This document shows, piece after piece, positions 7,063 through 14,868 of a DNA stretch of 39,527 bases. The position numbers and the translations under genes are program-made. The stretch spans positions 1-39,527 of the forward strand of contig NZ_JAHVDV010000039.1 in NCBI RefSeq assembly GCF_051486985.1, in the 5' to 3' direction. Positions within the stretch are counted from its first letter, which is position 1. Each line of letters starts with the position of its first letter. The notes under the pieces were generated by a model. That model was not told where the DNA came from and did not search any database. It was given only the letters and a program-made list of their open reading frames with translations. Origin of the DNA: CBFFRJ01 sp051486985. GTDB lineage: Bacteria; Pseudomonadota; Gammaproteobacteria; Enterobacterales; Enterobacteriaceae.

Positions 7063-7740
7063 ATGGAAAATATAATATACCTTTCAATAAATGGCACACA
7101 GCAAGGTTTAATATCTTCCGGATGTTCAACGCAAAAATCTATAGGTAACAACTATCAGTCAACTCATGAAGATGAAATTTTCATTTATGAATTGATAAGC
7201 GAAATGACGCGTGAACAAAACGTCATGGTACAGCCAGTCCAAATAAGAAAACCTACCGACAAATCAACACCACTGTTAGCTCACGCTGTAGCGAACAATG
7301 AATAACTTGAATGCATATTTAAAGTTTACCGTTCTTCTCGAGGGGGAGGCATGGAATTCTACTTCCAGCTAAGGCTCCTCAAAGCTCATATAAATCATAT
7401 ACGTTTTTATTATCCAAACTCATTGACTCATAACGACAGTCAGCCGTAAGAAAGCATCTCTTTCATTTATGAACCAGTTTTATGGGAACATATCGCCGCA
7501 GGAACCAGCGCATGGAGTTTATGGGAAGAGAGGATATTCAAAATGGGAACGGCAGCCATCATTTATTTGAGAATCGATCTTGAACGCTATGCATTAGCGC
7601 TATGTTGCGTCGCCAACCTCGGGGCTACATTTTTTATAAAATCCACATTATCAAGAATGGAATACATTCAGGAGATTGGGAATTTAATAACAGAAATCAC
7701 CAAAGAATTCAATTTAACTTCTGATGTCAACGAGCAATGA
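7063..7740 (+). pseudogene. Hcp-family type VI secretion gene with two in-frame stops (yhhZ position)
   Basis: Residues 1-80 are a clear Hcp N terminus: MENIIYLSINGTQQGLISSG, HEDEIFIYEL, then KPTDKSTPLLAHAVANNE. TAA at 7303-7305 ends the ORF, yet the same frame continues with Hcp sequence: LECIFKVYRS, EFYFQLRLLKAHI, PNSLTHNDSQP. A second TAA follows at 7447-7449, then ESISFIYEPVLWEHIAAGTS. About 65 more residues form a C-terminal extension with one hydrophobic stretch, ending at TGA 7738-7740. The ribosome site is AAAGGGAA. Hcp forms the T6SS tube and C-terminal extensions can be effector domains. E. coli has the Hcp-effector gene yhhZ here. Two nonsense changes without frameshift point to recent decay. 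The extension's function is unknown. Confidence 0.88.
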
Positions 7741-7742
7741 CT

Positions 7743-7983
7743 ATGGAAATAATTTTTGTTGAAATCCAGAATGTTAAAAATCATCCAGGCTGGCTCTATG
7801 GGTTATAAATTCAAAATAACATTTCTGGATGAAGATTATAAATTTGATAATTATTCATCACCAAAATGGCTTAGACATAAATCATCTAGATATGTAGACA
7901 ATCCATATCTCAGGAAGTTCTTTTGGAGTCTTAACACTATGATAAATGAACTTATATTTCATCAAAATCATCTTGAAACATAA
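7743..7983 (+). pseudogene. Small ORF after the Hcp gene, probably frameshifted
   Basis: An ATG at 7743, two bases after the Hcp stop, opens a 21-codon frame ending TAA at 7806-7808 (MEIIFVEIQNVKNHPGWLYG plus one residue). Removing one G from the GGG run at 7800-7802 joins it to the next frame: YKFKITFLDEDYKFDNY continuing to HQNHLET. That gives 79 residues. The position suggests a cognate partner or tail fragment of the Hcp effector. I recognise no family. It overlaps the end of the leftward ORF at 7882-8235, so one of the two may be spurious. Confidence 0.4.
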
Positions 7984-8308
7984 ACTAAATGAGAAAGAAA
8001 GATTCTTTTTAGCTTGATACAAACACATTGTCGTTACAAAAAGGAATATCACCCCGTAAATATAAAACGCTTTTAACCCATCATTTTCAAAAACAGAGAA
8101 AACAAGGAAGACAAAGGCTATAGTAGAAATCATTCCGATGGATGATGCACAAAAACCAGATAAGGACATTATTGTATAAATAAAATCTTGCTTTTCATCT
8201 ACCGCAATACCATTTTTTCGGGCAATTTTATTCATTTTCGTATAGCGCCCCTTCAGGTAAAAGGTCTTTCTTCGTCAGAATCGATAAAATAATTTCCCTT
8301 GCATTCAT
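7882..8308 (-). pseudogene. Small two-helix membrane protein, apparently frameshifted
   Basis: The minus strand opens at ATG 8308, with GGAG nine bases upstream, and reads MNAREIILSILTKKDLLPEG, then ALYENE, before TAA at 8230-8228. The main frame starts at an overlapping ATG (8235; ATGAATAA overlap) and encodes 117 residues with two hydrophobic helices (SGFCASSIGMISTIAFVFLV and AFYIYGVIFLFVTTMCLY). Removing one A from the AAAA run at 8238-8235 fuses both into a protein of about 141 residues. Translational coupling of two genes is the alternative. No family recognised. Size and layout resemble its upstream neighbour. AT-rich, unlike flanking core genes. Confidence 0.5.
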
Positions 8309-8324
8309 CCTTATTCTCCATTCA

Positions 8325-8738
8325 TCAGCAATCTTTGTCATCAAAAATATCACTACTTGAGTATTTCCTGAGACACCACCTTAATCTAAGGAGTTTGAGA
8401 TAAGTGAGCCAGGGTAATCTTAATGTTGAGCAACTTCTTACACAGAAACATGCCACAATAAAAACATGAACACCACATAACGATATGAAATACATATCAA
8501 AAACGCTATCCATAAATAGAAAAGAGATTAACAAATAACAAAATGAGACATAATTAACAATCCAGACGTATTCGGCAGACATCTTTGCATAATGCAAAAT
8601 AAGATTCATCACGGTCTCGCTTTCCGTGGGCCTCTCCCCTTCAGAATAAACCTGATCGACTAAGGATTTATATCGACGTTTGAACCATAAAAGTTCTTTA
8701 TAAGTAAAACCCGTGATAATTCTCTTCCTGACATTCAT
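8325..8738 (-). CDS. Small membrane protein of unknown function
   Basis: 137 residues from the ATG at 8736-8738, which follows a full AGGAGGT at ideal spacing; an earlier ATG (8762) has none. A basic N-terminal cytoplasmic segment of about 60 residues is followed by two hydrophobic helices (WIVNYVSFCYLLISFLF and FDMYFISLCGVHVFIVACF), then a basic tail. No family recognised. It is followed 16 bases later by a similarly built membrane ORF on the same strand, so the two probably form an operon. The neighbouring Hcp remnant makes immunity-type proteins a reasonable guess, but the opposite orientation is unusual for a cognate immunity gene. Composition suggests horizontal acquisition. Confidence 0.65.
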   Translation of the reverse strand: MNVRKRIITGFTYKELLWFKRRYKSLVDQVYSEGERPTESETVMNLILHYAKMSAEYVWIVNYVSFCYLLISFLFMDSVFDMYFISLCGVHVFIVACFCVRSCSTLRLPWLTYLKLLRLRWCLRKYSSSDIFDDKDC

Positions 8739-8749
8739 AGCACCTCCTG

Positions 8750-8767
8750 GCAAAATAAACATTTTGC
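8750..8767. promoter_or_regulatory. Hairpin/palindrome just upstream of the membrane-protein ribosome site
   Basis: GCAAAAT (8750-8756), loop AAAC, ATTTTGC (8761-8767): a perfect 7-bp inverted repeat abutting the AGGAGGT of the 8738 start. Upstream on the minus strand, TTAAAC-16-TATAAA is a possible promoter. It could be an operator or a leader hairpin. Confidence 0.35.
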
Positions 8768-8855
8768 GGAGATTTTATATAAACGCAAATCTTTAGTTTA
8801 ATTTTCTATATTTTATTCGCACCAGAAATATATAAACTTTTAATTAATCATCGTG

Positions 8856-8881
8856 AAGGCCCTTTTTAGCAAAAGGGCCTT
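8856..8881. terminator. Terminator between ggt and the variable island
   Basis: AAGGCCCTTTT (8856-8866), loop TAGC, AAAAGGGCCTT (8871-8881): a perfect 11-bp stem nine bases past the ggt stop. The T-rich continuation is better on the plus strand (TTTATT), but the stem includes A/T tracts on both sides, so it may act in both directions. Confidence 0.7.
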
Positions 8882-8889
8882 TATTATGT

Positions 8890-10644
8890 TTAATATCCTG
8901 CCGTTAAATCATCCACTGTCCTTGGGTCAGATGCCCCATACAACATGCCATCCGGGCCGACCATAATGCTCTGCGTGCTGCCCATTGCCTCTTTCACTGC
9001 CACCTTCTGCCCTTTCTGCTCAAGCAGTTTAAGGGTATCAGGGCTAAAGCCTTTTTCGACGCGCAGCTCATCCGGCAACCATTGATGATGGAAGCGCGGT
9101 GCATTGGTGGCTTCGGCGACGTTCATCCCAAAGTCAATGCTGTTCACGACCATTTGCAGTACGGTTGTGATGATGCGGCTACCGCCTGGGCTACCGGTGA
9201 CCAGCCAGGTTTTACCGTCTTTGACCACGATAGTCGGCGACATCGAGGACAACGGACGTTTGCCCGGCCCCACGGCATTAGCATCGCCGCCCACCAGCCC
9301 GTAGACGTTAGGCACGCCGGGTTTAGCAGAGAAGTCATCCATCTGATTATTCATCAGAATACCGGTATTCCCCGCCACGATGCCTGAACCAAACGTCGTG
9401 TTCAGGGTGTAGGTCACCGCAACAGCGTTGCCGTCTTTATCCACAACCGAGTAGTGTGTCGTCTGGTTACTTTCATATGGCTCAAGCTTACCGGGGCGAA
9501 TCTGGCTTGACGGTTTCGCCTTATTAACGTCGATCTGCTGGGCCAGGGATTTGGCATACTCTTTATTGGTCAGCGCCTGCCAGGGAACCTTAACGAAATC
9601 CGGGTCGCCTAAATATTCCGACCGGTCGGCATAAGCGTATTTTTCCGCCTCAGCCATCACCTGCAGGGCGTCCGCGCTGCCAAACCCATATTTAGCGAGA
9701 TCGAAATTCTCCAGAATATTAAGAATTTGCACAATATGGATCCCGCCAGAAGAAGGCGGCGGCATTGAATAAACCTGATAGCCACGGTACTCGCCGCTAA
9801 TCGGGGTGCGCTCGACAGCTTTGTAATTCGCCAGATCGTCTTTGGTGATAAGACCACCGTTTTTACTCATCTCCTCGGCAATCTGATCGGCAATCGGCCC
9901 CTTATAGAAGGCGTCGGGACCTTTTTCAGCAATCATCTCAAGACTTTTGCCAAGATTGCTCTGCACCAGTTTCTCACCCTTCGTCAGCGGCTCACCCTCT
10001 TTCCAGAAAATGGCTTTACTGCTGTCGTGGTTCGGCAGCACTTCGCTACCGTAAGTTTTGAGGTCATCTGCCAGGGCATCATTGACCACAAATCCCTGCT
10101 TCGCGAGTTTGATGGCGGGCTGTACCACTTTGTTAAGCGGCATTGTGCCGTATTTCCCGAGCGCCAGAGAGAAACCCGCGACCGTGCCCGGTGTGCCTGA
10201 AGCTAAATGGGAGGTCAGTGATTTCTTGCTGTCCGGGTTACCCTGCTCATCAAGGAACATGTCACGGGTGGCAGCAGCCGGAGCCATTTCGCGAAAATCG
10301 ATAGCCGTTGTGTTCCCCTCTTTGGTGCGGATCATCATAAACCCACCACCACCGAGGTTACCTGCCTGAGGGTGCGTCACTGCCAGCGCGTAACCTACCG
10401 CCACGGCAGCATCTACGGCATTCCCCCCTTGCCTTAGGATCTCAACCCCGACCCGAGTGGCGGTATCGTCAACCGAGGCCACCATACCCTGCCTGGCGCG
10501 AACCGGGTGAAAGACATCGGCCTCAACCCCATAGGATACCGGCGCAGGCGCCGCGACAGGCGGAGGGGCGGCTGCAACGCTAAAACATCCTCCCGCCGTC
10601 AGAGCGGCGATGGCCACCCAACGTGCAAACTTCTGCTTCATCAT
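8890..10644 (-). CDS. ggt: Periplasmic gamma-glutamyltranspeptidase
   Basis: Precursor of the periplasmic enzyme that cleaves glutathione and other gamma-glutamyl compounds, by hydrolysis or transpeptidation. 584 residues (E. coli 580; the extra four are in the Pro/Ala stretch after the signal peptide). The signal peptide ends near AAA at residues 24-26. The precursor self-cleaves before the nucleophile threonine in NQTTHYSVVDKDGNAV, Thr395 by comparison with E. coli Thr391. The GSPGGSRIITTVLQ substrate loop and SSMSPTIV are present. The start is ATGATG after AAGGACG; the second ATG is equally possible. It is transcribed away from yhhA, the two sharing a region of about 120 bases. Confidence 0.97.
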   Translation of the reverse strand: MMKQKFARWVAIAALTAGGCFSVAAAPPPVAAPAPVSYGVEADVFHPVRARQGMVASVDDTATRVGVEILRQGGNAVDAAVAVGYALAVTHPQAGNLGGGGFMMIRTKEGNTTAIDFREMAPAAATRDMFLDEQGNPDSKKSLTSHLASGTPGTVAGFSLALGKYGTMPLNKVVQPAIKLAKQGFVVNDALADDLKTYGSEVLPNHDSSKAIFWKEGEPLTKGEKLVQSNLGKSLEMIAEKGPDAFYKGPIADQIAEEMSKNGGLITKDDLANYKAVERTPISGEYRGYQVYSMPPPSSGGIHIVQILNILENFDLAKYGFGSADALQVMAEAEKYAYADRSEYLGDPDFVKVPWQALTNKEYAKSLAQQIDVNKAKPSSQIRPGKLEPYESNQTTHYSVVDKDGNAVAVTYTLNTTFGSGIVAGNTGILMNNQMDDFSAKPGVPNVYGLVGGDANAVGPGKRPLSSMSPTIVVKDGKTWLVTGSPGGSRIITTVLQMVVNSIDFGMNVAEATNAPRFHHQWLPDELRVEKGFSPDTLKLLEQKGQKVAVKEAMGSTQSIMVGPDGMLYGASDPRTVDDLTAGY

Positions 10645-10766
10645 CGTCCTTCTCCTTCAATTGGGGCGACAGTCCCCGCTTAAGCCTGGTTCAGAACTCT
10701 TAAAAGATCATCGAAATGTCTGAAAGCAAGTAAACTTAGGAGAAGCCTCACACGGAGGAGATGACC

Positions 10767-11216
10767 ATGAAACCACTGATTCTTGTGGCGGCATTTTTGC
10801 CGTTTACCGCATTCGCACAGCCTTTAAATACCCTGAATAACCCTAACCAGCCGGGTTATCAGATACCCAGTCAGCAGCGAATGCAGACGCAAATGCTCAA
10901 CCAGCAACAGCAGCAAAAGGGGATGCTGAATCAAAATTTGCAGACGCAAACCCGCCTGCAACAACAGCATCTTGAATCACAGATTAATAACAACTCTCAG
11001 CGGGTACGCCAGTCGCAACCGGGCGAACTCAATGCGGGTCAGCAACAAATCTTACCCAACACCCATGGCGGCATGTTGAATCAGAGTGTCAACAGCGATG
11101 CGCCGCTAACCCAGCAACAGCATATGCTGCCATCCCAACAGACCAACGGTATGCTGAATCAGCACTCTGTCAGCACACCGCAGGCCAATATTCCGTTGAA
11201 GACGGTCACGCCCTAA
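10767..11216 (+). CDS. yhhA: DUF2756 family protein YhhA
   Basis: Small exported protein of unknown function, 149 residues. A signal peptide of about 17 residues (MKPLILVAAFLPFTAFA) precedes a mature part very rich in Gln and Asn. The motif GMLNQ occurs three times, at about residues 52, 101 and 127. The conserved start of the mature protein, NTLNNPNQPGYQIPSQQRMQ, matches E. coli YhhA. The ATG at 10767 has GGAGGAG at good spacing; the ATG two codons upstream is too close to it. Its stop overlaps the convergent ugpQ stop by three bases. Confidence 0.92.
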   Translation: MKPLILVAAFLPFTAFAQPLNTLNNPNQPGYQIPSQQRMQTQMLNQQQQQKGMLNQNLQTQTRLQQQHLESQINNNSQRVRQSQPGELNAGQQQILPNTHGGMLNQSVNSDAPLTQQQHMLPSQQTNGMLNQHSVSTPQANIPLKTVTP

Positions 11217-11953
11217 GGTTGAAAATGGGGACCGATGACGTCAATCGCATCGGTGCAGATACAGTCAACGCCCCAGCGTAACAGCTCTGCTGCACGCTGC
11301 GGGTTGTTGACGGTATAGACCAGAATATGCAATCCAGCGTCACGCAGCGCGGCAACACGCGCCTCGTCAAGCAGACGATGATTAAGGTGAATGGAGACGC
11401 AGCCGAGACGCGTCGTCAATGCATGCCAGTCATCCCGCCATTCGTCCAGCAGCAAACCACGGGGCAGTTCCGGTGCTGCCTGTTGCGCCGCCTCCAGCGC
11501 ATCAATCTCAAAGGATGATAACAGCGGCGGCGTCATGCCCTGCCACAACTCGCGAGCCGCCAGTGCGACGGTTTTCCCGGTCAGTGGGCCTGTGCCGGTG
11601 GTCGGTTTAATCTCTATGTTTGCCAGCAGCCCGTGGTCGCGGCAACGCCCGGCGACGTCGGACAGTTGCGCCAGGGGTTCGCCCTTAAATTCCCGACTAA
11701 ACCAGCTGCCTGCATCCACTTTCAGCAGATCGTTCCACGTTAGATCACCCGCCACACCCCAGCCGTTACTGGTGCGTTCAAGATTGTCATCATGCAGCAG
11801 GAAAATATGCCCGTCTTTTGACAGCTTGACGTCAAACTCAATCATGGTGTGACCGTAGCGGGCACCTACGTCAATTGCCGCCAGCGTGTTTTCCGGTGCC
11901 AGTTTTCCGCCGCCACGGTGGGCGACGATGTGGGGGTAAGGCCAGTTGCTCAT
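11213..11953 (-). CDS. ugpQ: Glycerophosphodiester phosphodiesterase UgpQ
   Basis: Cytoplasmic enzyme hydrolysing glycerophosphodiesters brought in by the Ugp transporter to sn-glycerol 3-phosphate and the free alcohol. 246 residues (E. coli 247). GDPD catalytic features: HRGGGKLAPENT (about residues 12-23) with the catalytic His and PENT motif, EFDVKLSKDG with metal-binding acids, LLHDDNLERT with the second catalytic His, and NIEIKPT. Start overlaps the ugpC stop (ATGA), so translation is coupled. Last gene of ugpBAECQ. Confidence 0.97.
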   Translation of the reverse strand: MSNWPYPHIVAHRGGGKLAPENTLAAIDVGARYGHTMIEFDVKLSKDGHIFLLHDDNLERTSNGWGVAGDLTWNDLLKVDAGSWFSREFKGEPLAQLSDVAGRCRDHGLLANIEIKPTTGTGPLTGKTVALAARELWQGMTPPLLSSFEIDALEAAQQAAPELPRGLLLDEWRDDWHALTTRLGCVSIHLNHRLLDEARVAALRDAGLHILVYTVNNPQRAAELLRWGVDCICTDAIDVIGPHFQP

Positions 11954-13023
11954 ATGCGTTGTCCTGTTTCACCGTCGAAGAGGTGCAGGTGATTTTCCGG
12001 CAGATGCAGCCATAATGTACTGCCCTGCACCGGACGCTCCTGATGGGGCAAACGCACCACCAGTTTGTGGTTGCCCCAGCGACCATGCGCCAGGTTATCC
12101 GCACCGAGCATTTCCAGGGTATCCAGTACCAGCGGTACCCCACCTGCGGCCTGTGAGCTTAACGCAATATGTTCCGGGCGGATACCCAGCGTCATTTTGC
12201 GCCCGGCATAGCCGCGGTAGAACCAGTTAATCGGCAGTGCCATGCCGCTGTCGAGTTCAAAATGGGTGCCGGTGCTGCTGATGCGACCATCCAGTAAGTT
12301 CATTGCCGGGCTGCCGATAAAGCTCGCCACAAAACGACTGGCCGGCTTTTCATAAACTTCTATCGGCGTACCAATCTGCTCTGCAACACCTTTGTTCATG
12401 ACCATCACGCGTTGCGCCAGGGTCATCGCCTCCACCTGGTCATGGGTCACATACAAGGAGGTGGTTTTCAGACGACGATGCAGATGTTGTAACTCAAGAC
12501 GCATCTGCACGCGCAGTTTGGCATCGAGGTTAGAGAGGGGTTCATCAAACAGAAACACCGCCGGGTCACGCACTATTGCCCGCCCCATAGCGACGCGCTG
12601 ACGCTGACCACCGGAGAGCTCACGAGGGCGGCGCTTGAGCAGGCCATCGAGCTCCAGAATACGGGCCGCTTCCTTGACCCGCTCGGCAATATGCTCTTTG
12701 CCCATGTTACGGATTTTCAGCCCCCACGCCATGTTCTCTTCCACGCTCATGTGCGGGTAGAGCGCGTAGTTCTGAAACACCATCGCAATCCCACGATCTT
12801 TGGGTTCCATTTCCGTCACGCGCTGACTGTCAATCCAGATATCGCCGGTACTCACGCGCTCCAGCCCCGCAACCATGCGTAGCAGCGTCGACTTACCACA
12901 GCCTGACGGCCCTACCATTACAATAAATTCGCCATCAGCCACATCAAGGGTTAGTGGCTGAATAACCTGCGTTTTTCCGCCATCCCAGCTTTTGGTTACA
13001 GCCTGTAATTTTAATCCTGCCAT
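11950..13023 (-). CDS. ugpC: sn-glycerol-3-phosphate ABC transporter ATPase UgpC
   Basis: Cytoplasmic ATPase of the UgpBAEC importer, MalK type, 357 residues. Walker A GPSGCGKST at residues 38-46, signature LSGGQRQRVAMGRAI, Walker B VFLFDEPLSNLD, switch His in VTHDQVEAMTLA. The C-terminal regulatory (TOBE-like) domain includes LGIRPEHIAL. The ATG at 13023 matches the E. coli start MAGLKLQAVTKSWDG; the upstream ATG (13035) would add four residues and overlap ugpE. It begins two bases after the ugpE stop and overlaps ugpQ by four bases. Confidence 0.97.
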   Translation of the reverse strand: MAGLKLQAVTKSWDGGKTQVIQPLTLDVADGEFIVMVGPSGCGKSTLLRMVAGLERVSTGDIWIDSQRVTEMEPKDRGIAMVFQNYALYPHMSVEENMAWGLKIRNMGKEHIAERVKEAARILELDGLLKRRPRELSGGQRQRVAMGRAIVRDPAVFLFDEPLSNLDAKLRVQMRLELQHLHRRLKTTSLYVTHDQVEAMTLAQRVMVMNKGVAEQIGTPIEVYEKPASRFVASFIGSPAMNLLDGRISSTGTHFELDSGMALPINWFYRGYAGRKMTLGIRPEHIALSSQAAGGVPLVLDTLEMLGADNLAHGRWGNHKLVVRLPHQERPVQGSTLWLHLPENHLHLFDGETGQRI

Positions 13024-13024
13024 C

Positions 13025-13870
13025 TTATTTCTCACTGTCTACCAGGCCACGCACGAACGCGCGCTGCATGGCTAAAACGATAACGACCGGAGGGATCAGC
13101 GTAAGCAACATCGCCGCCATCACCTGGTTCCATTGTGTGGTGCCTTCGCCCGTGGCGATCATGCCCTTAATGCCTGCGACTGCGGTGCCCAGGTTGACGT
13201 CACTGATAATCAGCAGCGGCCACAGATACTGGTTCCAGCCGTAGATAAAGGTGATGACAAACAGCGCCGCAAGGTTGGTTCTGGAGAGCGGCAGCACGAT
13301 ATCCCGGAAAAAGCGCATCGGTGAGGCCCCATCAATGCGCGCCGCCTCAATCAGCTCATCCGGCAGGGTCATAAAGAACTGACGGAACAGGAAGGTGGCG
13401 GTCGCTGAGGCCATCAGCGGCAGCGTCAGGCCGGTGTAGCTGTCGAGCATTTTCAGGTTGGCGATGACTTCCACGGTCGGGAAAATACGCACTTCAACCG
13501 GCAGCATCAGGGTGATAAAAATCATCCAGAAGAAGAGATTACGCAGCGGAAAGCGAAACCAGACGATAGCGAAAGCGGAGAGCATCGACACCGCGATTTT
13601 CCCCACGGTAATGGAGAAGGCCATGATGAAACTGTTGGTCAGCATCAGCCAGAACGGGGCGCTGTTTACCCCCACGCCCTGCGTCCAGATGGTGCGCAGG
13701 TTTTCCCACAAATGGGTGCCAGGAATTAGCGTCATCGGCGTGTCATAGACGGCGTTAATGTCCAGCGTGGCGGTGACGAAGGCGACGTACATGGGAAACA
13801 GGATCGTCACAATGCCCAGAATCAGCATAACGTGGCTGAATAAGGTTAGCCCGGGGCGGTTCTCAATCAT
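13025..13870 (-). CDS. ugpE: sn-glycerol-3-phosphate ABC transporter permease UgpE
   Basis: One of two inner-membrane permease subunits, 281 residues as in E. coli, with about six membrane helices. The cytoplasmic EAA loop that docks on UgpC is EAARIDGASPMRFFRDIVLP. Its start overlaps the end of ugpA by four bases (ATGA), which indicates coupled translation and a UgpA-UgpE heterodimer. Confidence 0.97.
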   Translation of the reverse strand: MIENRPGLTLFSHVMLILGIVTILFPMYVAFVTATLDINAVYDTPMTLIPGTHLWENLRTIWTQGVGVNSAPFWLMLTNSFIMAFSITVGKIAVSMLSAFAIVWFRFPLRNLFFWMIFITLMLPVEVRIFPTVEVIANLKMLDSYTGLTLPLMASATATFLFRQFFMTLPDELIEAARIDGASPMRFFRDIVLPLSRTNLAALFVITFIYGWNQYLWPLLIISDVNLGTAVAGIKGMIATGEGTTQWNQVMAAMLLTLIPPVVIVLAMQRAFVRGLVDSEK

Positions 13871-14754
13871 TGGTAACGCACCTTACTTTCAACATAACGG
13901 AACTGGACGACGGTCAGCACGATAACCAGGAACATCAGCACCACCGACTGTGCGGCAGACGCCGAGAGATCCAGTCCAACAAAACCTTCTCGGTAAATCT
14001 TGTAAATCAGGGTCGTCGTGGCCTGTACCGGACCACCCGCCGTCGCGGCGTCAATGACCGGGAAGGTGTCAAAGAAGGCATAAACCAGGTTGACCACCAG
14101 CAGGAAGAAACTCACCGGGGCTATCAGCGGCAGTGAGAGCCTGAAGAACCGACGAACCGGCCCGGCACCGTCTATCGCGGCGGCTTCAACCAATGAACGC
14201 GGGATGGATTGCAGCGCGGCGAAGAAGAACAGGAAGTTGTAGCTGATCTGCTTCCAGACGGAGGCGAAGACCACCAGGAACATCGCCTGACCACTGTTCT
14301 GCGCGTGGTTCCAGTCGTAGCCGAACTGCTCAAGAAAATGGGTAATCAGCCCGCGGCCTGGGTTGAAGAGGAAGATCCATAACACGGCAGCAACCGCCGG
14401 GGCGACGGCATAGGGCAGCAGCATCAGCGTCTGATAAATGCGGCTGCCGCGCACCACGTTATCCACCAGGGCGGCAAAAAACAGGGAGCTGAAGAGGCCA
14501 AAAAAGGTTACCAGCGCACTGAAGCGCATCGTCGTCCAGAAGGACTCGAGATAGTAGCTGTCACGGAACAGGGCGGAAAAGTTGTCCAGCCCGACAAAGG
14601 TGCTGGAAAGCCCGAAGGGATCAACGCTCTGTACCGAGTACCACAGCGCTTCGCCCGCAGGCCAGATAAAGAATATAACGGTTATAACCAGTTGGGGCGC
14701 GACCAGCAGATAGGGCAGCCAGCGCGAACGAAACACCGGACGGGATGAGGACAT
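13867..14754 (-). CDS. ugpA: sn-glycerol-3-phosphate ABC transporter permease UgpA
   Basis: Permease subunit pairing with UgpE, 295 residues as in E. coli, about six membrane helices. The EAA loop is EAAAIDGAGPVRRFFRLSLP. The ribosome site is weak (AGAGC about nine bases before the ATG). It is separated from ugpB by a REP-like pair, which may protect the upstream ugpB message and allow more binding protein than permease. Confidence 0.97.
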   Translation of the reverse strand: MSSSRPVFRSRWLPYLLVAPQLVITVIFFIWPAGEALWYSVQSVDPFGLSSTFVGLDNFSALFRDSYYLESFWTTMRFSALVTFFGLFSSLFFAALVDNVVRGSRIYQTLMLLPYAVAPAVAAVLWIFLFNPGRGLITHFLEQFGYDWNHAQNSGQAMFLVVFASVWKQISYNFLFFFAALQSIPRSLVEAAAIDGAGPVRRFFRLSLPLIAPVSFFLLVVNLVYAFFDTFPVIDAATAGGPVQATTTLIYKIYREGFVGLDLSASAAQSVVLMFLVIVLTVVQFRYVESKVRYQ

Positions 14755-14777
14755 AGTTAAGCTCTGCGTTGTATTTT

Positions 14778-14861
14778 CCCCTCACCCTAACCCTCTCCCC
14801 AGAGGGGCGAGGGGATGGTTTGCACCCTCTCCCTTTCAGGGAGAGGGCCGGGGTGAGGGTG
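14778..14861. repeat. REP-like inverted pair between ugpB and ugpA
   Basis: CCCTCACCCTAACCCTCTCC with GAGGGGCGAGGGG is followed by ACCCTCTCCC-TTTCA-GGGAGAGGG and CCGGGGTGAGGGT. The two units are mirror-oriented and can form one long hairpin or two short ones inside the ugp operon. Such intra-operon REPs commonly stabilise the upstream message. Confidence 0.75.
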
Positions 14862-14868
14862 TAAGCTA

